Source of the DNA: Paraglaciecola polaris LMG 21857
GTDB taxonomy: Bacteria > Pseudomonadota > Gammaproteobacteria > Enterobacterales > Alteromonadaceae
Length of the DNA stretch: 38,200 nucleotides
Direction: 5' to 3'
Assembly: GCF_000315055.1 (NCBI RefSeq)
Contig: NZ_BAER01000120.1
Span: 1-38,200 of the forward strand
The first letter of the stretch is position 1; every line of letters starts with the position of its first letter. The notes below the pieces were generated by a model, which was given only the letters and a program-made list of their open reading frames with translations, was not told the origin of the DNA and did not search any database. The translations under genes were made by a program, and so were the position numbers. Of this stretch, positions 23,294-31,670 are shown piece after piece.

Positions 23294-24448
23294 TCAACGG
23301 CGCTTGGGAAAAATGTCCATGTGCTTAGCAATAATGCCCAGCATCATTTCATCACTGCCACCAGCGATTGATAGAATTCGCGTGTCTCTATAGGCTCTTG
23401 CAATAGGGTTATCCCACATAAAACCCATCCCCCCCCAATACTGCAAACAGGAATCTGTGACTTCACGCCACAAGCGCCCACTTTTAAGCTTCGCCATCGA
23501 TGCGAGGTAAGTGGCGTCTTCGCCATTGACATGCTGCTGGCAGGCTTGCCTCGTTAATGCACGAAGGGCTTCAACCTCAGTCTGAAGCTCTGCTAAACGA
23601 AAATGAACCACTTGGTTATTCAGCACTGGCTGGCCAAACGTATGTCGCTCTTTGCACCATCCAATGGTGTCTTGGATCATGCGCTCCATTCCCTTATAGG
23701 CGGTTGCTGCAGCATACATTCGCTCTTCTTGAAATTGCATCATCTGCATAGTGAAGCCTTTATTTTCTTCGCCAATGCGATTGCGTTTGGGCACCCGCAC
23801 GTCGTTGAAAAATATTTGTCCGGTATCACTGGCGCGCATACCTAATTTGTTTAACGGCTTAGAGATTTCAATGCCCGGGGTGTTTAGCGGCACGACTATG
23901 AGTGATTTATTGGCATGTACGTTACCGTCACTGGTATTCGCTAACAGGCAAATCCAATCGGCTTGAGTCGCATTGGTTATCCACATTTTGCTGCCATTGA
24001 TCACATAATCATCGCCATCACTTTTCGCACTGGTTTTTAAGCCTGCCACATCGGAGCCTGCACCCGGCTCACTGACGCCAATACACGCGACCATTTCCCC
24101 AGCAACAGCCGGGGCTAAGAACTCACGCTTTAATTCGTCGCTGCCAAAACGCGCTAACGCAGGCGTCGCCATATCGGTTTGCACGCCAATAGCCATTGGC
24201 AGTGAGCCGCCATAAGCCCGGCCTAGCTCTTCGGCAAACACTAAGTTGTAGCTGTAATCGAGTCCTGAGCCGCCAAACTCTTCTGGTTTATGAATGCCTA
24301 ATAACCCCAAGTCCCCCATCTTTTTAAACAGGCTGTGCAAAGGAGCAATACCGGCGTTTTCCCATTCTTCAACAAAGGGATCCATTTCCTGATCGACAAA
24401 ATTTTTGACTGTTTTTCTAAGGGCATCGTGCTCTTGGGTAAATTGCAT
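23294..24448 (-). CDS. atuD: citronellyl-CoA dehydrogenase (acyl-CoA dehydrogenase)
   Basis: This is an acyl-CoA dehydrogenase of 384 residues. The FAD-binding stretch IGVSEPGAGSDVAGLKTSA lies near 123-141, followed by KMWITNATQADWICLL. The C-terminal motif reads SIAGGSDEMMLGI, so the Glu of medium-chain enzymes is Gly here. MQFQEERMYAAATAYKG offers the Glu used instead by isovaleryl-CoA-type enzymes, which suits a branched substrate. The ATG at 24448 is chosen because GGAG lies seven bases upstream; an upstream in-frame ATG pair adds eight residues without such a site. It is the first gene of the minus-strand run and faces the AraC-type regulator. It converts citronellyl-CoA to geranyl-CoA, substrate inferred from context. 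Confidence 0.87.
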   Translation of the reverse strand: MQFTQEHDALRKTVKNFVDQEMDPFVEEWENAGIAPLHSLFKKMGDLGLLGIHKPEEFGGSGLDYSYNLVFAEELGRAYGGSLPMAIGVQTDMATPALARFGSDELKREFLAPAVAGEMVACIGVSEPGAGSDVAGLKTSAKSDGDDYVINGSKMWITNATQADWICLLANTSDGNVHANKSLIVVPLNTPGIEISKPLNKLGMRASDTGQIFFNDVRVPKRNRIGEENKGFTMQMMQFQEERMYAAATAYKGMERMIQDTIGWCKERHTFGQPVLNNQVVHFRLAELQTEVEALRALTRQACQQHVNGEDATYLASMAKLKSGRLWREVTDSCLQYWGGMGFMWDNPIARAYRDTRILSIAGGSDEMMLGIIAKHMDIFPKRR

Positions 24449-24496
24449 TGTTTTCTCCAGATTCTGCATCATTGACCCTATCTTAAAGATGTAAAA

Positions 24497-24544
24497 ATTC
24501 TGTTAACAGCGTGACTCAGGTCAATTGACTGGCCATTCGGGCCA
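24497..24544. promoter_or_regulatory. divergent promoter region of atuD and the AraC-type regulator
   Basis: A palindrome GTCAATTGAC at 24520-24529 supplies a TTGACC -35 to the minus strand (24519-24524, with CAGAAT at 24497-24502 as -10, spacer 16) and a TTGACT -35 to the plus strand (24525-24530). Next to it TGGCC-ATTCG-GGCCA (24530-24544) forms a small hairpin. Regulator binding here could control both directions. Confidence 0.45.
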
Positions 24545-24580
24545 AACTTGTAAATAATGCCAAATAAAATGGAGTTAAAT

Positions 24581-25549
24581 ATGCTTAAACACGTGACATT
24601 ATTCGCCAGTGAAAACGCCATGGGGCTCAGCTTAGGCTTGACCCATGATGTTTTGGCATTTGCCTCTGTGTTACAGCAGCGTTTGCTAGGTCAACCTATT
24701 CGTATTTCTTTGGTCACAGTTGATGGCAAACCCACTTCAACTTTTAGTGGCTTAGCCATTACGCCTGATTGCTCACTGGATGAAGTGCACGACACTGATT
24801 TAGTTATTCTGCATAGTATATGGGGCGAGGTTGACAGTATTTTGGTTAAACAAGCGGCGCTTTACCCTAGACTCCGCACTTGGCACGAGCAAGGCAAACC
24901 CATAATGGCCGCGGCAACCGGTGCTTACTTTTTGGCTGAAGCAGGGTTGTTAGATGACCGAATAAGTACCACTCACTGGCACAAGCAGGCGGACTTCGCC
25001 AAAAGATATCCCAAAGTAGATGTAAGACCCGAACGATTTATCACCGCCACAGGTGGGCTTTACTGTTCTGCAGGTATGAATGCAGCCATGGAAAGCATGG
25101 TGTATTTGATTTCAAGGTTATCGTGCCCACAAGTAGGCGAAGCTGTTGAGCATGCCTTTTTGGTTGATTTTCGCAGTGGCTATTCAGGTGAGTTTACCTC
25201 TATGGGCCACCAAACCTATCACCAAGACGATGCTATTTTATCCATTCAGCAATGGCTAGAAATACACTTTATGGATTCGATCACAATAGAAGAGTTAGCG
25301 AGTAAAGCGAACATGAGTGCTCGTACGTTCAAACGGCGTTTTAAAGACGCAACAGGAGAAACGCCTCTTGGTTATATTCAACAGCTAAGAGTTGAGCAAG
25401 GCAAAGAATATCTCAAGCACAGTGATAAAAGTGTGGAGGAAATTTCATGGTCAGTTGGCTACCAAGACGCTGGGCACTTTAACCGCTTATTTAAGCGCAC
25501 CTATGGCAAAAATGCCTCTTCATGGAGGCAGCATTACCGGTCGCATTAA
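24581..25549 (+). CDS. GlxA-type AraC family transcriptional regulator
   Basis: This 322-residue regulator has an N-terminal DJ-1/PfpI-like (class I glutamine amidotransferase fold) sensor domain over about 1-175. The C-terminal AraC-type double helix-turn-helix covers about 225-320: ITIEELASKANMSARTFKRRFKDATG is the first HTH, and SVEEISWSVGYQDAGHFNRLFKRTYG is the second. The ATG at 24581 is preferred, with GGAG six bases before it, over in-frame ATGs at 24557 and 24569. Divergent placement next to atuD suggests it activates the terpene pathway, in contrast with the TetR-type AtuR of Pseudomonas. No ligand can be deduced. Confidence 0.85.
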   Translation: MLKHVTLFASENAMGLSLGLTHDVLAFASVLQQRLLGQPIRISLVTVDGKPTSTFSGLAITPDCSLDEVHDTDLVILHSIWGEVDSILVKQAALYPRLRTWHEQGKPIMAAATGAYFLAEAGLLDDRISTTHWHKQADFAKRYPKVDVRPERFITATGGLYCSAGMNAAMESMVYLISRLSCPQVGEAVEHAFLVDFRSGYSGEFTSMGHQTYHQDDAILSIQQWLEIHFMDSITIEELASKANMSARTFKRRFKDATGETPLGYIQQLRVEQGKEYLKHSDKSVEEISWSVGYQDAGHFNRLFKRTYGKNASSWRQHYRSH

Positions 25550-25691
25550 GCGCCACCGCCTTCACTAATCTACATACTGCGATTTAATTTACGTCAACAC
25601 GAGCAACAGCAACAAATAGCGTGTCGGTCGACCACACTGACTTAATTTCATAAGGTTCGCCTAGCGACTATGACAATTTACCTTGACCTAT

Positions 25692-26741
25692 TTACTTCGC
25701 GCTTCTCAGCGTAAATACATACTGCCCTTTGTCGTTAATCCCGCGGGTTAGCTGTTGCTCGAAATACAAATAATTTAGGTGCGCAAGCGCCTCTGCGATG
25801 GCGAAGAACATGTTGTGCTCGTTCAGTTCTCGTTTAAACAATACCGGCAAGCACTCTTTAATGGTTTTGCCTTCTTGGCAAAACGCTTTTAAGTTGCCCA
25901 GATGCTCATGATGATGCGCAATTAACGTATCAACTCGGCTATGTAATCCCACAAACGGCTGCTTGTGGGACGGCAATACAAGTGCATCTGCAGGTAAGTT
26001 TTTAAACTGTGGCAAGGTATCTAAATACATCTTCAATGAATTGGCGTTTGGCTCTGTGCTGTAAACACCTATGTTCGGGGTAATAATCGGCAGCACGTGG
26101 TCGCCGGATATCAACACATTCGTGGTGGGGTTAAACAAACACACATGTTCTGGTGAATGGCCTCGGCCAATCATGATTTGCCAGTCACCTGCGCCTATTT
26201 TTAACGTATCACCTTCTTGCAAGCGTTCATGGTGTAAAGGGATTGGCCGAATAACTTGCCCCACCCCTTTATTCGTTTTGCGGTTTTCACTGGCGGTTGC
26301 CACATATTCTGCTGACATACCACAGCGCACGAGGTATTCATCGTCTTGCCAGTCTGATGCGCCCCGGCTGCCTGCGCTCATGGCTCTGCCAACGAAATAT
26401 TCAGAATGGCTCATATATAAAGGCGCACGGTATTTGTCGACTAAATAACCGGCCATACCGATATGGTCAGGATGCATGTGAGTGACGATTATTTTAGTTA
26501 AAGGCACATTTAATTGGCTTAGAAGGCTATCCCATATTTCTTGCGTTTTATTTACCCCAAAACCGGTATCGATAAGTGCATAGCCTTTCTCACAGGTGAC
26601 AGGGTCGTTATCCTCAATCAAATATAAATTGATATGATCCAGCTCAAAGGGTAACGGCATGCGCAACCATAAAATACCCGGTGAGACTTGCTGCCACTCA
26701 CCCGGCTCAGGCGCTTGCACATCAATAAAGTCGATTGTCAT
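25692..26741 (-). CDS. metallo-beta-lactamase-fold hydrolase
   Basis: This 349-residue protein carries the metal-binding set of the MBL fold. THMHPDHIGMAG near 87-98 is HxHxDH, GRGHSPEHVCLF near 193-204 gives the next His, SGDHVLP near 211-217 gives the bridging Asp, and LPSHKQPF near 257-264 gives the last His. The C-terminal helical extension (residues 270-330) resembles that of the glyoxalase II-like or LACTB2-like branch. The start has GGAG nine bases upstream. It converges on the AraC regulator and diverges from an FMN reductase. A hydrolytic role on a CoA thioester or lactone of the nearby pathway is possible but inferred only from neighbours. Confidence 0.85.
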   Translation of the reverse strand: MTIDFIDVQAPEPGEWQQVSPGILWLRMPLPFELDHINLYLIEDNDPVTCEKGYALIDTGFGVNKTQEIWDSLLSQLNVPLTKIIVTHMHPDHIGMAGYLVDKYRAPLYMSHSEYFVGRAMSAGSRGASDWQDDEYLVRCGMSAEYVATASENRKTNKGVGQVIRPIPLHHERLQEGDTLKIGAGDWQIMIGRGHSPEHVCLFNPTTNVLISGDHVLPIITPNIGVYSTEPNANSLKMYLDTLPQFKNLPADALVLPSHKQPFVGLHSRVDTLIAHHHEHLGNLKAFCQEGKTIKECLPVLFKRELNEHNMFFAIAEALAHLNYLYFEQQLTRGINDKGQYVFTLRSAK

Positions 26742-26783
26742 TGGGCGTACTCCGCAATTTACATCACCCTATTACAATCAACT

Positions 26784-26797
26784 TTGATCTAGATCAC
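26784..26797. promoter_or_regulatory. FNR-like palindrome in a divergent promoter
   Basis: TTGATCTAGATCAC matches the FNR/Anr consensus TTGAT-N4-ATCAA at nine of ten conserved positions. It lies between the MBL hydrolase and the FMN reductase. One such site in a 214-base spacer could still be chance. Confidence 0.3.
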
Positions 26798-26955
26798 CAC
26801 GCACATCGATGAATCATTAACTATTAAAGCCTTGAATAGCACATTATCGAGTAGTCGTTAGAATAAACCTGCTGTTCGTTCACTTATCTGTGCAAACATA
26901 AGGCTCAAAATCGCTACAATATTCATCACAATTAGTTATCAATAGAGGAGACGTA

Positions 26956-27615
26956 ATGAAGTTTTTAGTTTTTTTGGGGACTGTTCGCGATAGCACTCCT
27001 CCGAGACCTGCCCGCTTGGGTCTTCGTGTCGCTAAAGCATGTATGGCATGTTTAGACACGCGTTTTAATGAACATAAGTTTGAGCTTATCGATGCCTTAG
27101 ATTACCCACTAGAGCCGGTTTTCAAACCCCATTTTGCGTACGCCAAAAGCAAAGCGCCTACCGCATTGAATGCGCTAGCAGAAAAAATAGCATCCGCAGA
27201 TGGCTTTATTATGCTGAGTCCAGAATACAACCACTCAATGAGCCCGGCGTTAGCTAACTTGCTTAATCACTTTGGCAGTTCATTGTTTTCTTATAAGCCT
27301 AGCGCCATCGTCACGTACTCTGCTGGGCAATGGGGTGGTATGCGCGCTGCTGTTGGTATGCGTACGTTTTTATCAGAGCTAGGCTGCCTGCCCGTTTCAG
27401 CGATGATCCACGTTCCTAAAGCCCAAGAGGTGTTTACTGAAGATGGCGCACCGCAGACAGGTGAAGATCAAACGTCATGGTGTGATTATTTTAGCCGCAC
27501 ATTTACGCAATTAACTTGGTGGGCACAGGCGACTAAAACATACAGTGAAACAATAAATCCACACGAGATGCTTAAGACATTTAACGCAACACCCGCACAA
27601 AGAAATGCGCCTTAG
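26956..27615 (+). CDS. NADPH-dependent FMN reductase-like flavoprotein
   Basis: This 219-residue flavodoxin-like protein follows the NADPH-dependent FMN reductase/quinone reductase pattern. The N-terminal FLVFLGTVRDST takes the place of the phosphate loop. SPEYNHSMSPALANLLNHFG near 90-109 is the family signature, and TYSAGQWGGMRAAVGMRTFLSELG near 121-144 lines the flavin pocket. GAGGAG before the ATG supports the start. It could supply reduced flavin or protect against quinones. Proximity to a catabolic cluster with a flavin-dependent monooxygenase-like gene is suggestive only. A GC hairpin covers its stop codon. Confidence 0.85.
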   Translation: MKFLVFLGTVRDSTPPRPARLGLRVAKACMACLDTRFNEHKFELIDALDYPLEPVFKPHFAYAKSKAPTALNALAEKIASADGFIMLSPEYNHSMSPALANLLNHFGSSLFSYKPSAIVTYSAGQWGGMRAAVGMRTFLSELGCLPVSAMIHVPKAQEVFTEDGAPQTGEDQTSWCDYFSRTFTQLTWWAQATKTYSETINPHEMLKTFNATPAQRNAP

Positions 27616-27620
27616 GCGCA
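27606..27620 (+). terminator. hairpin over the stop of the FMN reductase gene
   Basis: TGCGCC-TTA-GGCGCA forms a compact six-bp GC stem covering the TAG stop, followed ten bases later by TTTTA. It lies between two convergent genes. A weak intrinsic terminator is plausible. Confidence 0.4.
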
Positions 27621-27706
27621 ATTAACGTGATTTTATAATTGGAACAATCGTGTTGAGCAATGTTACATAATCGTTGAAATATCAACTAGGTGCTCTGGTC
27701 AAAATG

Positions 27707-28936
27707 TCAGCCAGATAGCCTCGATTGCAGTGCGCTTTTGTATGCATCAAATGCGGGGATGGCTGAGGTGACAATGGATGCTAGCGCAATAATCACGGCG
27801 ATTTGCAGCGTTTCCCACGAAAGTAAGTTAGCACTTAAAAATAAGCCGTAATGGGCGGCCAACTCATCGCTAAATAGCGCGAGTGCCCCACTGACTAGCG
27901 ATATCGCACTGGCAATAGCTATCAACACGAACATCAGCGCTTCTAATAAAACCAAGGCAAAAATGACACTAGGCCCCGCCCCTAATGTACGCAGCACGGC
28001 TATCTCGCCTTTGCGCTCGTTCATGGATGCGAGCAACATGGTCGACAAACCAAACAAAGATGACAGTAGCACCAGCACGCTAATGACCCTGAGTACGCTC
28101 TCAACGGTCCCCATCATTTGCCACAACTCTGCCAACGCCACGCCGGGTAAAATAGCCATCAAACGGTCGGCTTGGTAGTTGTTTACATCCCGCTGTAGCT
28201 TAAAAGTGGCGAATTTGGTTTTTAAGCCCAATATCACCGCCGTCACGCTATCTGGTTGTACACTTTCTTCTTCTCCATCCAGAATTTTTGCTAACTGAGA
28301 CGGGGGTAAATGTATGGCTTCGATGGCGGGCAAGGTGACGTGCACGGTTTTATCCACTGGCGTGCCGGTGGGTTTTAGAATACCGCTGATCACAAACGGA
28401 CTATGATCATGGTGACTAAAACTGGTGTGGCCGATCCCATGGGCAACAATGATTTTATCCCCCACTTGGTAACCTAGATTTTTGGTGACATCCGCGCCGA
28501 TCACTGTATCGAACATGCCGGCAAAAGGCTTGCCTGCTGTGAACTCAAGAGATTTTTTGTCACCAAACTGATAGTGCGTGAAGTAGTCACCGTTGGTGCC
28601 CAGCACCCTAAAACCACGGTGAGAATCGCCCAAAGAAATAGGAATGGCCCAGGCGACCTGCTGATCATTTTTGAGCATTTCGTAGCTTTGGTAGTCTATA
28701 TTGCTGGTGGGATCACCCATATGAAATACAGAATATAACAGCAGGTTGAGTTGGCCGCTTGGGCCACCAACGATAAGATCAGCCCCAGAAATGGTGCGAT
28801 TAAAACTGGTTTTAGCCTGCTGACGAATATGCTCAACACTGATTAATACGCTGATGCTAATTAGCAGTGAAATAAAGGTTAGAATAACTGATTTTTTGCG
28901 GCTACATAGGCTGCTCCAGGCGAGAGAAATCAGCAT
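27707..28936 (-). CDS. ABC transporter permease, MacB/FtsX type (ZrgB-like)
   Basis: This 409-residue membrane protein has the four-helix type VII ABC layout. One segment lies near residues 10-30 (VILTFISLLISISVLISV), followed by a large periplasmic domain of about 230 residues. Three C-terminal segments follow (VISVLVLLSSLFGLSTMLL, VIFALVLLEALMFVLIAIA, and LLSWETLQIAVIIALASI). ATG 28936 is chosen because it overlaps the ATPase stop by seven bases and AAGGTG lies nine bases upstream; the frame's earlier codons lie inside the ATPase gene. Such permeases usually act by mechanotransmission rather than classical import. Divergence from DUF3299 genes across a Zur-like box links the pair to zinc. 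It may correspond to ZrgB of the Vibrio Zrg system (from memory). LolCDE- or MacB-like functions are the alternative. Confidence 0.75.
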   Translation of the reverse strand: MLISLAWSSLCSRKKSVILTFISLLISISVLISVEHIRQQAKTSFNRTISGADLIVGGPSGQLNLLLYSVFHMGDPTSNIDYQSYEMLKNDQQVAWAIPISLGDSHRGFRVLGTNGDYFTHYQFGDKKSLEFTAGKPFAGMFDTVIGADVTKNLGYQVGDKIIVAHGIGHTSFSHHDHSPFVISGILKPTGTPVDKTVHVTLPAIEAIHLPPSQLAKILDGEEESVQPDSVTAVILGLKTKFATFKLQRDVNNYQADRLMAILPGVALAELWQMMGTVESVLRVISVLVLLSSLFGLSTMLLASMNERKGEIAVLRTLGAGPSVIFALVLLEALMFVLIAIASAISLVSGALALFSDELAAHYGLFLSANLLSWETLQIAVIIALASIVTSAIPAFDAYKSALQSRLSG

Positions 28937-29655
28937 GATGCATTCACCTTGCCCTGACATAAACTATGCATATCAATACTGGTGCTAAAAAAGCGCTGCA
29001 ACGACATATCATGGCTAACGAACACCAAGCTCGCCCCCGCGTTCTCACACATATTCAGCAGAATATCCATAAACGCGTCTCGCGCTGAGGCATCTAGCGC
29101 CGAGGTTGGCTCGTCTACCAATAGCAATTCAGGCTGATTTATCAGCGCTCTGGCAATTACCACCCGCTGCTGTTGACCTACGCTCAGTGTATTGGCGGGT
29201 TTATGCAACACATTTGCAGGCAAATTTAACTTTGCCAACAGGGTGTTAGCCGTTTCTTCTATGTGTTTATCACGCTTGGCGGCAAAGTAATTGGCTAGCT
29301 GAATATTCTTTAGCACGCTTAAATAGGGCACCAAATTGAACTGCTGAAATACCACACCAATATGACGCGCCCTGAACGCATCTCTGCGCCTAGCGGATAA
29401 CGTAGAAAAAGGCTGCTCTAGCAATTCAATTGTGCCCTCAGTCGGCGTTAATATCCCAGAGAGCAAATTGAGCAGCGTGGTTTTACCTGAGCCTGAATCG
29501 CCATGTAAGAATACCCGGTCGCCTTGTTTGACTTGCCAATGAGGAATACTTAACACTGCGGCTGTACTCGATTGATCATAGCGATGCTGCACATTCTGCA
29601 TATTAATGCCAAGCGTTGTGCCAGTAATGCTTTTCTGTATTCTTAAGGTTTTCAT
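28930..29655 (-). CDS. ABC transporter ATPase, LolD/MacB type (ZrgC-like)
   Basis: This 241-residue ATP-binding subunit has all motifs: Walker A GDSGSGKTTLL near 55-65, Q-loop FQQFNLVPYLS near 103-113, signature LSVGQQQRVVIARAL near 157-171, Walker B LLLVDEPTSALD near 177-188, and the switch His in FVSHD near 212. The first 18 residues are extra to the family and ATG 29601 (MQNVQHRYDQ) is an alternative start; neither has a strong ribosome site. It overlaps the permease gene. The predicted promoter contains the Zur-like box at 29726-29737, so expression should rise in zinc shortage. Function in zinc acquisition is inferred from this and from its neighbours. Confidence 0.8.
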   Translation of the reverse strand: MKTLRIQKSITGTTLGINMQNVQHRYDQSSTAAVLSIPHWQVKQGDRVFLHGDSGSGKTTLLNLLSGILTPTEGTIELLEQPFSTLSARRRDAFRARHIGVVFQQFNLVPYLSVLKNIQLANYFAAKRDKHIEETANTLLAKLNLPANVLHKPANTLSVGQQQRVVIARALINQPELLLVDEPTSALDASARDAFMDILLNMCENAGASLVFVSHDMSLQRFFSTSIDMHSLCQGKVNASC

Positions 29656-29722
29656 GGACTAATTTTCTAAATTCGCTGAGGTTTCGTTGTTGAGACTCGT
29701 TGAGACTAAAAACTTAATAATT

Positions 29723-29741
29723 GATATGTTATAACATTTAC
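29723..29741. promoter_or_regulatory. Zur-like box between the ABC operon and DUF3299 gene
   Basis: GATATGTTATAACATTTAC holds the perfect palindrome ATGTTATAACAT (29726-29737), which agrees with the GTTATAnnnTAAC-like gammaproteobacterial Zur operator. It is 70 bases before the ATPase start and 47 before the DUF3299 start, a position from which one repressor dimer pair could control both. Confidence 0.7.
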
Positions 29742-29784
29742 TTCATGCTAAGACTAAGCAATATTTCAATCAAAGATACAGTCA

Positions 29785-30369
29785 ATGAAAGTACCCATTT
29801 TTTTTAGGGCTCGCTTAATCGCTTTGCTCTTCACCTACGTTATAGTCAATGCTGCATTCGCGACAGAGGCTAGTGACGGTTATCAAGAAATTGAATGGAT
29901 AGTCTTGATGCCAAAAGACGATCTTAATGCGTTAATGAACCCACCTGCATACTTATCAGATATTACTGACGGCCCAGATCAAGACTCCCTTGCCGCCTTT
30001 AACAATAAAGAGGCGGATGATGCGGACACAAAGCGCTTTCAAGAAGCGTTGAGTTCCACAAGGGTGATTGATTCATATGCGAATAAACGTATACGAATTC
30101 CTGGCTTTATTGTGCCCCTCGAATCAGATGCGTCTCAGCGTGTGACTGAGTTTTTTATCGTGCCCTATTTTGGCGCCTGTTTGCATATGCCCCCACCACC
30201 ACCGAATCAAATTATTCATACTGAATTACCAGACGGCGTTGAACTAAACAGCTTGTATGACCCTTTCTGGTTTGAAGGCACCTTGGTTATTGATATGACA
30301 GAAAATACATTAGGCACTTCGGCGTATCGCCTTAAGTTAGATAAAGCCTACCCTTTTGAGGAAGAATAA
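29785..30369 (+). CDS. exported DUF3299 protein, zinc-limitation associated
   Basis: This 194-residue protein has an N-terminal signal peptide (RARLIALLFTYVIVNAAFA, cleavage near 26). The rest is a DUF3299 domain of periplasmic type. The signature GFIVPLES then FFIVPYFGACLHMPPPPPNQ near 112-150 contains an invariant-looking Cys-x-His pair in front of a polyproline loop. GTLVIDMTENTLGTSAYRL closes the domain. The Cys-His pair could bind zinc or act in redox, but no biochemical role is established to my knowledge. The next gene starts immediately after its stop. A second copy lies at 30911-31573. Homologues in Vibrio accompany the Zur-regulated zrg genes (recalled, possibly ZrgD/ZrgE). Confidence 0.8.
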   Translation: MKVPIFFRARLIALLFTYVIVNAAFATEASDGYQEIEWIVLMPKDDLNALMNPPAYLSDITDGPDQDSLAAFNNKEADDADTKRFQEALSSTRVIDSYANKRIRIPGFIVPLESDASQRVTEFFIVPYFGACLHMPPPPPNQIIHTELPDGVELNSLYDPFWFEGTLVIDMTENTLGTSAYRLKLDKAYPFEEE

Positions 30370-30825
30370 ATGCAAGCGCTAAAAACCGTTAATTGCATCT
30401 TGTTACTTACACTTTTGCTATTGCCCATAGTGGCGCAATCATGTCAGCTGCATGGTGGTCGTGGGTTTGACGCATTTTCATCGTTTCATCCGATGGAAAA
30501 AATGCACTACCAACAAACCTTCACCCGACCTTTGCACGTCACGCATCCGAGTAGCATTAACGCTGATACAAATGCACCTGCAGTGGTAAATATTAAATAC
30601 GGTATTCCTGATACCTATCAAAATGTCGTTATTCGTTTTTCAGGCAGCGAGGACCTTATATTCCCAGAGGGCGCAGAACTCTCGCCTCAGGGTGTATCTG
30701 GCAGTTACCCGCTGAAATACCGCGTTACCACAGCCGGTAGTCATCAAATCTCTGTACACATCAACGCCCTAAACCTCAATGAGTCGGTAGACTTTGAGCA
30801 ACATATCACCGTGAATGCCACATGA
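30370..30825 (+). CDS. small exported protein of unknown function
   Basis: This 151-residue protein begins with a strong hydrophobic signal (ILLLTLLLLPIVAQSC). The Cys at 25 follows AQS, so a lipoprotein processing site is possible though not ideal. The mature part starts QLHGGRGFDAF and has several His residues (HPMEKMHYQ, RPLHVTHP, and later SHQISVHINAL), spaced like loose metal ligands. The remainder looks like an all-beta domain (VVNIKYGIPDT, YPLKYRVTTAGSHQISVHIN). I do not recognise a named family. GAGGAAG lies just before the ATG and the gene is butted against the DUF3299 stop, so both are surely in one operon under the Zur-like box. A periplasmic zinc-binding partner of the ABC pair is a reasonable guess. 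Confidence 0.6.
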   Translation: MQALKTVNCILLLTLLLLPIVAQSCQLHGGRGFDAFSSFHPMEKMHYQQTFTRPLHVTHPSSINADTNAPAVVNIKYGIPDTYQNVVIRFSGSEDLIFPEGAELSPQGVSGSYPLKYRVTTAGSHQISVHINALNLNESVDFEQHITVNAT

Positions 30826-30910
30826 TAATAACGTTGGTTGTTTGTCACTTTACGCCCAGGTTTACTCAAAGCACTGCTATGGGTAGAAGCACAATAAAAG
30901 CGATGAGTAG

Positions 30911-31573
30911 ATGCTGGCGAGAACGCTAAAAATTGCGGGCGTCGTTTTGTTTTTCTTTGGCGTTGGAGTATCGCTAACTAAATTTCACGATGAAGGTTGG
31001 TCATTAAAAATAGGCAAACTATTTTCAAGCTCAGTGTTGTACGTTACCCCAGATACTGATTTACATACTCTGCTGGCGACAACTGAAATCAGACATTTAG
31101 GTTGGCGGGATTTACTACCGGTAACGAACCAAAAGGTACTCACGAAATATCAAGCAAACAGCGATCAAGCTTTCGATGTACAGCTGTCCCTTTCATTAAA
31201 AGCGGCTACGGATGAGCGTTATCAATCTGCACTTTATTCCACTGATGTGGTTGAGCAGGTTATTGGTCAGCGAGTGAGTATTTCAGGTTATATCGTGCCT
31301 ATTGATCTGAATGAAGACAGAAGCATTAAGCGCTTTTTCTTGGTGCCCTACTACGGCGCATGTATTCATTACCCAGCGCCTCCGCCCAATCAAATAATTT
31401 ACGTTGATCTTATCGATGGTTTTGCAAAAATAATGATGAGCCAAGCGTTTACCTTGACGGGTGTGCTTGAAAAGGGCCTATTTGAAGATCATCAAGGCAC
31501 GTCAGCTTACATACTCAAGGTGGCTGAAATTGAAGAATACGATGAGCAGCCAGATGAATACCGGACTCACTGA
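30911..31573 (+). CDS. second DUF3299 protein, membrane-anchored
   Basis: This 220-residue paralogue of the protein at 29785 starts with a single hydrophobic segment (LKIAGVVLFFFGVGVSLTKF) with no clear cleavage site, so it probably stays anchored with the domain outside the cytoplasm. The domain repeats the signature: GYIVPID then FFLVPYYGACIHYPAPPPNQ near 138-166, keeping the Cys and His and the Pro-Asn-Gln end. The region before it (residues 55-110) is longer than in the first copy. No strong ribosome site is visible. The gap of 85 bases from the preceding gene shows no clear promoter, so it probably belongs to the same operon. Confidence 0.75.
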   Translation: MLARTLKIAGVVLFFFGVGVSLTKFHDEGWSLKIGKLFSSSVLYVTPDTDLHTLLATTEIRHLGWRDLLPVTNQKVLTKYQANSDQAFDVQLSLSLKAATDERYQSALYSTDVVEQVIGQRVSISGYIVPIDLNEDRSIKRFFLVPYYGACIHYPAPPPNQIIYVDLIDGFAKIMMSQAFTLTGVLEKGLFEDHQGTSAYILKVAEIEEYDEQPDEYRTH

Positions 31574-31576
31574 TCT

Positions 31577-31604
31577 GCCGCTAACGTAAACAAAAGGTAG
31601 CGGC
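31577..31604. terminator. hairpin between convergent DUF3299 and folE2 genes
   Basis: GCCGCTA and TAGCGGC form a seven-bp stem with a 14-base loop in the 97-base gap between two convergent genes. Runs of A and T are weak, so bidirectional termination is only probable. Confidence 0.4.
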
Positions 31605-31670
31605 ACAAAAAGAACGGTATACATGAGATCTGAACAAAAGTGAGTAGCTCAAACGCACGTTTTGTGTGCT

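Noticed and set aside
28930-28960. Longer permease start upstream of 28936
   Set aside because: It would overlap the ATPase gene further, while ATG 28936 gives a normal short overlap and a ribosome site.
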